NCBI GenBank assembly: GCA_000961725.1
Contig: LADS01000058.1
Span: 62,001-126,000, forward strand
DNA length: 64,000 bases
DNA from: Desulfobulbaceae bacterium BRH_c16a
GTDB lineage: Bacteria > Desulfobacterota > Desulfobulbia > Desulfobulbales > Desulfocapsaceae
Direction of reading: 5' to 3'
The notes beneath the pieces are model-generated. The model was not told where the DNA came from. It did no database searches and saw nothing but the letters and a program-made list of their open reading frames with translations. Each line of letters starts with the position of its first letter. The stretch's first letter is position 1. Below, in pieces: positions 8,722-17,046 of this stretch. The position numbers and the translations under genes are program-made.

Positions 8722-11241
8722 ATGATGAGTGAACAAGTTTTTACCAACTGTACCAACGCCGGACCTGTCAGCGTATATGTAAAAGATGGTAAAGTAACCC
8801 GTATGCGGCCATTGGTCGCAGCAGAGGGCGATTTCAAGCCTTGGACCATTGAAGCGGACGGCAAAAAATATTCACCGCCGAAAAAATTCGCCCTGGCGCC
8901 CTATGTCCACGCCGACCGGCGCAGACTGTATTCGGAAGAGAGAATACAATATCCGATGCGACGGGTCGACTTTGACCCAAACGGCGAGCGCAACCCGCAA
9001 AACCGCGGGAAATCACCCTATGTCCGTATTTCCTGGGATGAAGCTTTGGATATCGTGTCTTCCGAGATTAAACGAGTCAAAGAGCAGTACGGCGGCTCGG
9101 CAATCAGTGGAATGACCTCCTCGCACCACAACTGGGGAATCGTCGGCTACAAGATGGGGCCTTTCGCCCGCTTCATGAATTTACTTGAATTCACCCCGGT
9201 CCTCGATAACCCCGACAGCTGGGAAGGCTGGCACTGGGGAGCGACGCATACCTACGGTTTCTACTGGCGGCTGGGCATGCCGGAACAGTACGACCTGCTC
9301 GAAGACTCCCTGAAAAACGCCGAGATGATCGTGCTGTGGTCGAACGACCCCGATTCTACCCGCGGCACCTACACCGGGCAGGAATCCGCACTCTGGCGTC
9401 AGTGGCTGAAGGAAAAAGGGGTGAAGATGGTTTTCATCGATCCTTTCCATAATTATACAGCAGGGGTCATGGAAGGCAAATGGATCGCTCCGCGGATCGG
9501 CACCGATACCTGCCTGGCCATGGCGATTGCCCATGTATGGATCACTGAAGACATCTATGACAAGGACTATGTGCGGGACCGGACCATCGGCTTCGACGAA
9601 TTCAAGAAATACGTCATGGGTGAGACCGACGGCCAGGCTAAAACTCCTGAGTGGGCGGAAAACGAATCCGGGGTGAAGGCAAGAGTCATCAGGGCGCTCG
9701 CCCGCGAGTGGGCGGCAAAGCGAACCGTGTTATCGGGCGGAGCCCGGGGTGGAGAAGGCGGAGCCTGTCGTCAGGCATACGGCACCGAATGGGCGAGGAT
9801 GATGGTCCTGCTCCAGGCCATGCAGGGACTCGGCAAGCCGGGCCGCACCATCTGGGGGACGACCATGGGAGCCCCTTCCGATGTCAATCACTGGTTCCCG
9901 GCCTACGCCGACCTGCAGGGCAGGGTTTCGACGGCGAAGATCGCCCATTTCATTCCGACCAACCCGACTAAGCAGCGACTGTACCGGCTTACTTTGCCCG
10001 ATGCTGTTCTGAGTCCGCCGGTCAGCTGGTACGGCGAGGGATTCTGCGGTCAGTCGCTCGAGCAGCAGTTCACCCATTTCGAGTATCCGATGCCCGGCTA
10101 TTCCGAGATTAAACTGTTCTATCGTTACGGCGGCTCTTTCATCGGCACCATGAGCGATACCACCAAATGGGTGAGGATGTACCAGAGTCCTAAGCTCGAG
10201 TTCGTTGTCAATCAGGACGTCTGGTTCAACGGCGAAACCCGGATGGCCGACATCATCCTTCCCGCCTGCAGCAACTTCGAGCGTGACGATGTCGGCGAAT
10301 GGGGGGCCTGCGGCGGCTACACCTGTCATGCCAGCAGCGGCTGCAACTACCGGATCGTCGTCCGCCAGCAGAAATGTATCGAACCCCTGTGGGAATCCAA
10401 ATCGGATTATGAGATTCTCACCCTGATCTCCGAACGACTCGGCATGAAGGAACAGTTCACCGACGGGCGGACGGAACTCGATTGGGTACAGGCATTTTTC
10501 GATTCTTCCGATCTGCCGAAACTCATCAGCTGGGAAGAGTTTAACAAAAAAGGCTATCACATCATCAATATTCCAGACGATTATAAGTCGACGCCGTCGC
10601 TCAGGTGGTTTGCCGAAGGACGGCCCTGCGATACCCCCGATACCAACAATCCCAAAAGAAAAACCGAGAAGGCGAAAGAACTAGGAACCTACAGCGGCAA
10701 GATCGAATTCGTCTCGGAGAGTCTAAAGTCGAAGTTCCCCGATGATGAGGAGCGGCCGATTTCGCCACGCTATATCCCGAGCTGGGAGGGGCACCGGAGC
10801 GAGCTGTTCAAGAGCTATCCCTTGCAGCTGCTGTCGCCCCATCCGCGATTTACCTTCCACTGTCACTATGACAAGCACACCGACTGGCTTGATGACATCC
10901 CGGTCCATCGCATCAAAAAAGACGGCTATGCCTGGTGGCCGGCACGGATCAATCCCGACGATGCCCGTCTGCGCAACATCCAGAGCGGCGATATCGTCCG
11001 ACTTCATAACGATAGGGCTAGCGTGCTCTGTATTGCGGTGGTCACAGAGCGGGTACGGCCCGGCGTGATCCACAGTTATGCCTCGTCGGCAAAATACGAT
11101 CCGCTCATCCCCGGCAACGCCGATTCACCGGATAAAGGCGGTTGCGTCAACATGCTCACGCCTTCGCGGATGGTTTCCAAGAATGCCCCGGGCATGACCC
11201 CGAATTCATGTCTCATTGAAATAGAAAAATGGGAGGTCTGA
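8722..11241 (+). CDS. Pyrogallol-phloroglucinol transhydroxylase-like Mo enzyme, large subunit
   Basis: An 839-residue DMSO-reductase-family protein. By recall it aligns throughout with the large subunit of Pelobacter acidigallici transhydroxylase: YPMRRVDFDPNGERNPQNRG, SSHHNWG, NPDSWEGWHWG, GKPGR, ADIILPACSNFER, LTPSRMVSK. The residues known there as catalytic His144, Asp174, Mo-ligand Ser175 and Tyr404 correspond to His135, Asp165, Ser166 and Tyr395, so chemistry on a polyphenol ring is plausible. There is no N-terminal Fe-S motif and no Tat signal, so it is cytoplasmic. GGGAGG precedes ATGATG; the second ATG (8725) is the better spaced start. The Fe-S subunit follows after 2 bases. The exact phenol substrate is unknown. 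Confidence 0.88.
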   Translation: MMSEQVFTNCTNAGPVSVYVKDGKVTRMRPLVAAEGDFKPWTIEADGKKYSPPKKFALAPYVHADRRRLYSEERIQYPMRRVDFDPNGERNPQNRGKSPYVRISWDEALDIVSSEIKRVKEQYGGSAISGMTSSHHNWGIVGYKMGPFARFMNLLEFTPVLDNPDSWEGWHWGATHTYGFYWRLGMPEQYDLLEDSLKNAEMIVLWSNDPDSTRGTYTGQESALWRQWLKEKGVKMVFIDPFHNYTAGVMEGKWIAPRIGTDTCLAMAIAHVWITEDIYDKDYVRDRTIGFDEFKKYVMGETDGQAKTPEWAENESGVKARVIRALAREWAAKRTVLSGGARGGEGGACRQAYGTEWARMMVLLQAMQGLGKPGRTIWGTTMGAPSDVNHWFPAYADLQGRVSTAKIAHFIPTNPTKQRLYRLTLPDAVLSPPVSWYGEGFCGQSLEQQFTHFEYPMPGYSEIKLFYRYGGSFIGTMSDTTKWVRMYQSPKLEFVVNQDVWFNGETRMADIILPACSNFERDDVGEWGACGGYTCHASSGCNYRIVVRQQKCIEPLWESKSDYEILTLISERLGMKEQFTDGRTELDWVQAFFDSSDLPKLISWEEFNKKGYHIINIPDDYKSTPSLRWFAEGRPCDTPDTNNPKRKTEKAKELGTYSGKIEFVSESLKSKFPDDEERPISPRYIPSWEGHRSELFKSYPLQLLSPHPRFTFHCHYDKHTDWLDDIPVHRIKKDGYAWWPARINPDDARLRNIQSGDIVRLHNDRASVLCIAVVTERVRPGVIHSYASSAKYDPLIPGNADSPDKGGCVNMLTPSRMVSKNAPGMTPNSCLIEIEKWEV

Positions 11242-11243
11242 TA

Positions 11244-12080
11244 ATGTCCCGATACGCCATATTAATAGATATCAAGAAGTGCAATGGTTGCTACAGCTGT
11301 TTTCTTGCCTGCCGGGATGAATATTACGGCAACGAATATCCGGAATATTCTGCCGCCCAGCCTCTGAACGGCCAGTTCTGGATGCAGGTTCAGGAAATTG
11401 AGCGGGGCGAGTACCCGAAGCCGAAAGTTGCCTATATCGCCAAGCCCTGCCTGCACTGCGAGAATGCGCCGTGCATGGATGCGGCAAAAGACGGCGCGAT
11501 CTATCGTCGCCCGGACGGCATCGTCATGATCGATCCGGTCAAAGCCAAAGGTCAGGAAGCCATCGTCAATGCCTGCCCCTACCGGGTGATCTTCTGGAAC
11601 GCCGAACTCCAGCTTCCCCAGAAATGCACGCTCTGCGCACATCGCCTGGACGACGGAGAGAAACTGCCGCGCTGCGTCGAGTCGTGCCCCACCGGCGCTC
11701 TGGTTTTCGGCGATCTCGACGATCCATCCAGTGAAATATCCCAACTTTCCGCGACACTGCCGGTTGAAGACCTTCATCCGCAATTTGCCACCAGACCCCT
11801 GGTGCGATATGTAGGGATTCCGCGGCGGTTTATCGCCGGCGAGGTGGTATTCAAGGATAAGGAAGGCGAATGCCCGGAGGGGGTGCAGGTGAGTTTGTCC
11901 GGAGGCGGATTGAATCTTGCCACGGCGACCGACCTCTTCGGCGATTTCGAATTTGAGGATATGAAGAAGAACGAGAAATACCAGGTGACGGTCAGCGCCG
12001 CAGGTTACAAAGACAGGATACTTGAATGTGTTACCCAGAAGGACGTCAACTTAGGCGAAATCGTCCTGGAGCGTAAATAG
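11244..12080 (+). CDS. Transhydroxylase-like Fe-S subunit with C-terminal Ig-like domain
   Basis: A 278-residue electron-transfer subunit. Cys motifs are CNGCYSCFLAC, CLHCENAPC and, near residue 145, CTLCAH with CVESCPTG. The fourth Cys of motif 2 is Ala, and the first three of motif 3 are absent (KGQEAIVNACP). Those four Cys would build one cluster, so three [4Fe-4S] clusters remain, as in the Pelobacter enzyme. Residues about 200-278 form a carboxypeptidase-regulatory/Ig-like beta domain (TATDLFGDFEFED). The ATG at 11244 is preceded by GGGAGG inside the large-subunit stop region. Confidence 0.88.
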   Translation: MSRYAILIDIKKCNGCYSCFLACRDEYYGNEYPEYSAAQPLNGQFWMQVQEIERGEYPKPKVAYIAKPCLHCENAPCMDAAKDGAIYRRPDGIVMIDPVKAKGQEAIVNACPYRVIFWNAELQLPQKCTLCAHRLDDGEKLPRCVESCPTGALVFGDLDDPSSEISQLSATLPVEDLHPQFATRPLVRYVGIPRRFIAGEVVFKDKEGECPEGVQVSLSGGGLNLATATDLFGDFEFEDMKKNEKYQVTVSAAGYKDRILECVTQKDVNLGEIVLERK

Positions 12081-12168
12081 TTGCTAGAAGGTTTGGCGAC
12101 TCCGGCCGGTGCAATGGACGGAGTCGCCGATTCAGCTTTTCATCCTCAGCTGCGAGGTGCATAAAAAA

Positions 12169-12498
12169 ATGATCAGTGTAAAAGACACGGAAGGCACGCC
12201 GTATGACGCGGCCAAACATTCCGGGGTATACGGTTTGCAGAAAATAACCGAGGCTCAATCCAAGCGTACGACAGTCTGTTATTCCTACTTCCACCCGAAC
12301 GGCGGTGCGGAAATGGGCTCTTCGCCGAAAGAGCGGGTCTACCACGTGGTAAAGGGCTCGATCACGGTAAGGGGGCATAACGAGACGCATGTCTTAAATG
12401 AAGGCGACCTCATTTATATCGCACCCGGCGAGGAGCGCGATATGGTCATTAACGGCGGCAAGCCGGCAGAGGTTCTGGTATTCATAGTCACTCCATAG
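12169..12498 (+). CDS. Cupin-domain protein
   Basis: About 109 residues with a single cupin barrel. The motif GSSPKERVYHVVKGSITVRG is followed by NEGDLIYIAPGEERDM. Metal ligands are only partly canonical, with one His in motif 1 and none obvious in motif 2, so it may bind ligand rather than catalyse. It sits directly after the Mo enzyme subunits and before the SDR, so a role in the same pathway is likely. The ATG at 12169 is chosen because the earlier in-frame ATG at 12109 lacks a ribosome site and adds an unconserved tail. Confidence 0.7.
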   Translation: MISVKDTEGTPYDAAKHSGVYGLQKITEAQSKRTTVCYSYFHPNGGAEMGSSPKERVYHVVKGSITVRGHNETHVLNEGDLIYIAPGEERDMVINGGKPAEVLVFIVTP

Positions 12499-12510
12499 TC
12501 GCGCTTGCGG

Positions 12511-12520
12511 TTGCATGTAA
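12511..12520. promoter_or_regulatory. Operator copy 5 (TTGCATGTAA)
   Basis: It lies in the 72-base gap between the cupin and SDR genes, suggesting the SDR-to-thiolase genes can also be transcribed on their own. No good -35 is visible beside it, so a full promoter here is unproven. Confidence 0.5.
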
Positions 12521-12570
12521 AATCGCATGAAGCAGACTCGGAGAATCATGAGATTGGAGGAAAAGAAGGA

Positions 12571-13338
12571 ATGAAAAACATATTCAAGCTGGATGGAAAA
12601 ATAGCCATTGTCACCGGCGGGGCCGGCGGAATAGGCGAGGCTCTTGCGCTTGGCTTGGCCGTGCATGGGGCAACTGTCGTGGTCTCCAGTCGCAACCAGG
12701 AGACAATTGCCCGGGTGGCGGAAAAAATCTCCGAGGAGTCCGGCAACAAAGCATTTGCCATCGCCTCGGATGTGACCGATGAAGCAAGTGTGCAGAACCT
12801 CGTCGATCAGGTGGTGAAGAAATTCGGCCGGGTCGACATCCTCGTCAATGCCATGGGGATGAATATCAAGCGCGATGCCTTCGAATACTCGATGGAGGAC
12901 TGGGACAAGCTGTTTGCCGTCAATGTCAAGGGAACCATGGTGGCATGCAAGGCGGCAGGCAAGGTTATGCGGGAGCAGAAGGGCGGCGCCATCGTCAATC
13001 TCTCCTCGGTCCGGGGAATACGCGGCTATACCGGCGGCAACAGCGGCTATTGCGCCACCAAAGGCGCGGTTGAGCTGATAACCAAATCTCTCGCGCTCGA
13101 ATGGGCCCCGCACGGCATCCGGGTCAACGCCCTGGGACCGGCTTTAGTCATCACCCCCGGTACCAAACATATCGCCGAGGATCCGAAACTTGCAGCCAAA
13201 TATGCCGCAGCGGTGCCGATGGGCAGGATAGGAATGCCGGCGGATATGGTCGGCGCGGTGATTTACCTGGTATCCGAGGCGGCGAGTTTCGTCACCGGTC
13301 AGACCATCTACGTCGATGGTGGCTTGACTGCCGGTTGA
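12571..13338 (+). CDS. Short-chain dehydrogenase/reductase (FabG-like)
   Basis: A 255-residue Rossmann protein with TGGAGGIG near residue 14, NAMG near 92, a catalytic SSVRG segment and Tyr160/Lys164 in YCATK. It ends in a VTGQTIYVDGG tail. These are all the elements of a classical NAD(P)-dependent SDR. In this operon it could reduce a ring ketone, as phloroglucinol reductase does, or oxidise a 3-hydroxyacyl compound. The sequence does not decide. Start at 12571 is supported by AAGAAGGA 5 bases upstream. Confidence 0.88.
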   Translation: MKNIFKLDGKIAIVTGGAGGIGEALALGLAVHGATVVVSSRNQETIARVAEKISEESGNKAFAIASDVTDEASVQNLVDQVVKKFGRVDILVNAMGMNIKRDAFEYSMEDWDKLFAVNVKGTMVACKAAGKVMREQKGGAIVNLSSVRGIRGYTGGNSGYCATKGAVELITKSLALEWAPHGIRVNALGPALVITPGTKHIAEDPKLAAKYAAAVPMGRIGMPADMVGAVIYLVSEAASFVTGQTIYVDGGLTAG

Positions 13339-13355
13339 TCGATTGACCTGAATTT

Positions 13356-13411
13356 GTAGGGTGCACTGTGTGCACCATTCCGGTTTCCATGGTGCACACA
13401 GTGCACCCTAC
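13356..13411. repeat. REP-like palindrome (GTAGGGTGC family), copy 1
   Basis: Inverted arms of 23 bases start with GTAGGGTGCACTGTGTGCAC and end with the complement, spaced by 10 bases. A related palindrome lies at 16481-16529 in the same operon. The head GTAGGGTGC is typical of REP sequences mobilised by Y1 (RAYT) transposases. None is encoded in the window. Confidence 0.75.
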
Positions 13412-13476
13412 GAAAGCTAACATTGCTAGGAGGTTGTCCGAGAATAGCCTCCTGGAACTACTGCGAGGATACATCA

Positions 13477-14172
13477 ATGACAACAGCTCGAATTATGAGT
13501 CGCGCAAGAGAAGAAAAGCGCACGGTGCTCACGGAAATTGAGGCCAAGGAAATTCTCGGCGAGGCCGGTATACCCTGCACCAGGACCGTGCTGGCCACTA
13601 CCAGAGAAAAGGCAGTATCGATAAGCGAGGAGATAGGCTATCCGGTGGTCCTGAAGGTTTCGTCGGTGGATATCAGCCATAAAAGCGATGCGGGCGGAGT
13701 GAAGATCAATCTGCAGAACAAAGAAGCGGTTGAGAAGGCCTATGACGATATCATGACCTCCTGCCGGGCGTATGCACCGGATGCAGACATCGAAGGTGTC
13801 GCCGTTCAGTCCATGGCAAAAGTCGGAGCCGAGATCATCATGGGCATGATTAAAGACCCAAGCTTTGGTCCGGTTGTAATGTTCGGACTCGGCGGCGTGC
13901 TGGTAGAGGTGTTAAAGGATGTGTCTTTTCGAATCGTGCCGATAGACAAGGCGGATGCCGAAGACATGACCGGCGAGATTAAAGGCAAAAAACTTCTGCA
14001 GGGATATCGGGGGCAGGATCCGGCGGATGTGCCGTGTCTTCAGGATATGCTGGTTAAACTTTCCGACTTTGTGAATGAAACGCCGGGCATCGAAGAGATC
14101 GATATGAACCCGGTGTTTGCGTATAAAGATGGCGCCGTGGTCGTAGATGCCAGAATTATCTTATCCGCGTAA
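13477..14172 (+). CDS. ADP-forming acyl-CoA synthetase, beta (ATP-grasp) subunit
   Basis: A 231-residue ATP-grasp_5 protein. LTEIEAKEILGEAGIPC, VVLKVSSVDISHKSDAGGV and the tail EEIDMNPVFAYKDGAVVVDARI match the beta chain of acetate-CoA ligase (ADP-forming). With the alpha chain downstream it converts acyl-CoA, ADP and phosphate to acid, CoA and ATP. That conserves energy at the end of a fermentative or syntrophic pathway. It may also run backward to activate an acid. An ATG at 13477 after GAGGATAC is taken as start. Confidence 0.88.
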   Translation: MTTARIMSRAREEKRTVLTEIEAKEILGEAGIPCTRTVLATTREKAVSISEEIGYPVVLKVSSVDISHKSDAGGVKINLQNKEAVEKAYDDIMTSCRAYAPDADIEGVAVQSMAKVGAEIIMGMIKDPSFGPVVMFGLGGVLVEVLKDVSFRIVPIDKADAEDMTGEIKGKKLLQGYRGQDPADVPCLQDMLVKLSDFVNETPGIEEIDMNPVFAYKDGAVVVDARIILSA

Positions 14173-14184
14173 ATCACAAATTTT

Positions 14185-14260
14185 TAGTACCTTAGAAATT
14201 CGTTCTTTGTTTTCTAAGACGAATTTCGTGAAGGTACTTATCCCCCTTTGTGGGGGGCCC
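14185..14260. repeat. Dispersed palindromic repeat family 2, copy 1
   Basis: TAGTACCTTAGAAATTC is followed by a short spacer and GAATTTCGTGAAGGTACTTA, then a CCCCCTTTGTGGGGGG hairpin. Close copies are at 48337-48375 and 57126-57190, each also followed by a C-run/G-run hairpin. It lies between the two synthetase genes. Confidence 0.75.
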
Positions 14261-14288
14261 AATCAGACGACTCAAGGAAGGTGCACTC

Positions 14289-15671
14289 ATGATGGATCTT
14301 TTTTTTAAACCCAAATCTATTGCTGTCATCGGGGCCAGCGGAACTCCCGGCAAGCTGGGCTATGTAATCGTAAATAATATCAAGGGCAGCGATTTTGCCG
14401 GCGATGTGTATCCGGTTAATCCAAAATCGGACGAGATCCTGGGCTATAAGGTATATAAGTCGCTTACAGAAATACCCGGCGACGTCGACCTGGTCGTCAC
14501 AGCTCTGCCGACCCCGAAACTCACTGTGGCAACGGTTGCGGAATGTGCAGGGAAAGGAGTCAAGGCAATAATTATCGAGTCTGCGGGCTTTGCTGAAATG
14601 GGTGGAGAAGGAAAAGCTTTTCAGCAGCAGATCGTAGAAATTGCCAAAAAAAACAATATCCGGGTGATGGGTCCGAACTGTTCCGGTATCGTTTCACGCG
14701 ATATTGTCACCTCCATTTACCCGATGACCAAAAAAGTTCCCAGGGGCAACGTGGTGCTCATCGGTCAATCCGGCCTTTTAGCTGCTGGGATGGCCGCGGA
14801 TATCGTCGCAAATGAAAGCTTGAATATCAGCAAGGTGTGTTCGATCGGCAACAAATGCGATGTCAATGAAAACGATCTGCTGGAATACTTCGGCAACGAA
14901 GAGGGCGTCGATGTCATTTCGATGTATCTGGAAACCATCAGCGACGGCCGAAACCTTACCAGGATTGCCAAACAGGTCGCCGCCAGAAAACCGGTAATTT
15001 TCCTCAGCGGCGGGCGCACGGAAGCAGGCGCCAGGGCCGCCATGAGCCATACCGGCAGTATTGCCAGCAACGCCAAGATCGTCGAAGCGGCAGTCAAACA
15101 GACCGGGATGATCATGGCCGATGACTTTACCGAATTGAAAGATTTCGCCAAGGTTTTTTCCACCCAGCCGCTTCCCAAAGGCAATCGCGTCGCCGTCATC
15201 ACCCTTGCAGGCAGCGTCGGTGTTGTCGTTTCCGACCTGTGTGCGAATTTTGGCCTGGAACTCCCCCGGCTGACTCCGGAGACGACCGAAAAATTGAAGG
15301 ACATGTTCGACACGCCTGTATCGAATCCTGTCGACCTCTATTTTTCCGTAACCAAAATCGGTTTTACCAAGACCCTGGAAACCACTTTCCCCGACGCACT
15401 GAGAGACCCGAACATAGATGCCGCAGTACTTATCCTGGCCGGTTTCGAATATACCCAGGAGGCTGTGCAGAAAAAGGTCATTCAGAAAATCGTGAAAGAG
15501 GTCGGCAAGCCGGTGGTCGTCTGTATGATCGTCGGATACAACCAGTACAAAAACATCATAATGGACGAAATGGGCAAAGAGCTGCCGGTGTTCCCTTCTT
15601 TGATCTCCGGGGTGAAGGCTTTAAGTAAATTGTGCGAGTACGGCGTCCGCCGACAAAAATTATCAGCGTAA
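14289..15671 (+). CDS. ADP-forming acyl-CoA synthetase, alpha (CoA-binding) subunit
   Basis: About 460 residues. An N-terminal CoA-binding Rossmann domain (PKSIAVIGASGTPGKLGY) leads into a succinyl-CoA-ligase-like region with GPNCSGIVS and GQSGLLAAGMA. The segment AAMSHTGSIASNAK carries the His that is phosphorylated in this family. It pairs with the beta chain upstream; in many bacteria the two are fused. The repeat inserted between them has not broken either frame. ATGATG at 14289/14292 is the start region with GGAAGG upstream. Confidence 0.9.
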   Translation: MMDLFFKPKSIAVIGASGTPGKLGYVIVNNIKGSDFAGDVYPVNPKSDEILGYKVYKSLTEIPGDVDLVVTALPTPKLTVATVAECAGKGVKAIIIESAGFAEMGGEGKAFQQQIVEIAKKNNIRVMGPNCSGIVSRDIVTSIYPMTKKVPRGNVVLIGQSGLLAAGMAADIVANESLNISKVCSIGNKCDVNENDLLEYFGNEEGVDVISMYLETISDGRNLTRIAKQVAARKPVIFLSGGRTEAGARAAMSHTGSIASNAKIVEAAVKQTGMIMADDFTELKDFAKVFSTQPLPKGNRVAVITLAGSVGVVVSDLCANFGLELPRLTPETTEKLKDMFDTPVSNPVDLYFSVTKIGFTKTLETTFPDALRDPNIDAAVLILAGFEYTQEAVQKKVIQKIVKEVGKPVVVCMIVGYNQYKNIIMDEMGKELPVFPSLISGVKALSKLCEYGVRRQKLSA

Positions 15672-15685
15672 ATGGGGGAAAGCGT

Positions 15686-16453
15686 ATGGTCTACGAGAAC
15701 ATTATTCTGGAAAAAGAAGAGAATATCGCTGTCATTACCTTCAACCGTCCGGAGGCGATGAATGCGTTGAACAACCAGACCAGGGCCGAATTCCGCGACG
15801 CCATTGGTGACGTGGCCGCCGACGACTCGATCAAGGTGCTCATTCTCACCGGCAGCGGCAAGGCCTTTGTCGCCGGCAGCGATATTAAAGAGTTCAACAA
15901 GACCACACCCTATGCCGCCCACAACATCATGCGGCTGGGAGAAATGGTCGAAAAGCTGGAAAAGCCGGTCATTGCGGCCGTCAACGGCTTCTGCCTCGGC
16001 GGTGGCTGCGAAATCGCCATGGGCTGCGACATCATCATCGCTTCCGACAAGGCCAAATTCGGCCAGACCGAAATCAACATCGGCATTATTCCGGGAGGTG
16101 GCGGCACCCAGCGGCTGCAGCGGCTTATCGGGGTATGCCGGGCCAAAGAGTTGATCTTCACCGGCGATATCATCCGTGCCGAAGAAGCCGACCGCATCGG
16201 CCTTATCAACCGCGTGGTGGGGGTGGATGAACTGATGCCCACGGCCAAGGAGATGGCGAAAAAGATCGCTTCCAAAAGTGCGGCGGCTTTAAAACTTGCC
16301 AAAACCGCAATCAACCGCGGCATGCAGACCAATCTCGAAAGCGGTTTGAAGTACGAGTATGAGCTCTACAGTCTATCGTTGAGCCTGGAAGATAAGGTGG
16401 AAGGTGTCAATGCTTTCCTTGAAAAAAGGCCGCCGAAGTTTGTCGGCCGCTAA
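15686..16453 (+). CDS. Enoyl-CoA hydratase/isomerase (crotonase family)
   Basis: A 255-residue crotonase. The oxyanion-hole segment is GSGKAFVAGSDIKEF, and GFCLGGGCEIAMGCD carries one catalytic Glu. GQTEINIGIIPGGGGTQRL carries the second. Both hydratase glutamates are present, so it should add water to an enoyl-CoA rather than act only as isomerase. It follows the synthetase alpha gene by 14 bases and precedes the DUF35/thiolase pair. This fits a short CoA-dependent beta-oxidation-like tail of the pathway. Confidence 0.9.
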   Translation: MVYENIILEKEENIAVITFNRPEAMNALNNQTRAEFRDAIGDVAADDSIKVLILTGSGKAFVAGSDIKEFNKTTPYAAHNIMRLGEMVEKLEKPVIAAVNGFCLGGGCEIAMGCDIIIASDKAKFGQTEINIGIIPGGGGTQRLQRLIGVCRAKELIFTGDIIRAEEADRIGLINRVVGVDELMPTAKEMAKKIASKSAAALKLAKTAINRGMQTNLESGLKYEYELYSLSLSLEDKVEGVNAFLEKRPPKFVGR

Positions 16454-16480
16454 TAGCTTTTTCAATGAAGGAATAAGCAG

Positions 16481-16529
16481 GTAGGGTGCACTTTGTGCAC
16501 CAATAATGGTGCGCGAAGCGCACCCTACC
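16481..16529. repeat. REP-like palindrome (GTAGGGTGC family), copy 2
   Basis: GTAGGGTGCACTTTGTGCACC faces GGTGCGCGAAGCGCACCCTAC across a 7-base spacer. It shares the head sequence with the copy at 13356 and lies between the hydratase and DUF35 genes. Confidence 0.75.
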
Positions 16530-16584
16530 CTAAACGAGGTCTGGAAATTGTTCATAACCATTTAAAAACAATTAGGAAAAAACG

Positions 16585-17019
16585 ATGGAAAACATGGCAA
16601 ATAAAGTAGCTCGTATACCAAATTTAGTCGACTGGTCGACCGGCGAAGTCAGATTGATGAGCGCAAAATGCAACTCCTGCGGAACTTACTTCTTTCCGAA
16701 GGAACATTATCAACATCGCCCCGGTTGCTCAAGAGAAGGTGTGGAAGATGTCCTGCTTCCCAAAAAAGGCAAGCTGGCGAGTTACACCATTCAATATTAT
16801 CCCTGTCCCGCACCCTTTAAAACAGAGCAGAAGATTACTCCGTACGGGATCGGTCTGGTTGAGTTTGCAGACGAAAAAATTCAGGTTACCGGCATTATAA
16901 CGGGTACCGATCTGAAATCCCTCAAGCTGGGGATGGAAATGGAAACGACCATTCTTGAGATGTATACCAACGAGGAAAAGCAGCAAGTGGTCACCTGGGC
17001 GTTTCGTGCCGTTAAATAA
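16585..17019 (+). CDS. DUF35 OB-fold protein, thiolase partner
   Basis: A 144-residue protein with an N-terminal rubredoxin-like zinc element (CNSCGTYFFP, later Cys in HRPGCSREG) and a C-terminal OB fold (KGKLASYTIQYY, YGIGLVEFAD, KLGMEMETTI). DUF35 proteins bind thiolase-fold enzymes. They shuttle CoA intermediates in archaeal thiolase/HMG-CoA synthase complexes, or complete the Ltp2 aldolase in steroid degradation. It lies 27 bases before the thiolase-like gene, the usual arrangement for an obligate complex. Confidence 0.85.
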   Translation: MENMANKVARIPNLVDWSTGEVRLMSAKCNSCGTYFFPKEHYQHRPGCSREGVEDVLLPKKGKLASYTIQYYPCPAPFKTEQKITPYGIGLVEFADEKIQVTGIITGTDLKSLKLGMEMETTILEMYTNEEKQQVVTWAFRAVK

Positions 17020-17046
17020 TATTTGCGAAAAATAGAATAGGGGATA

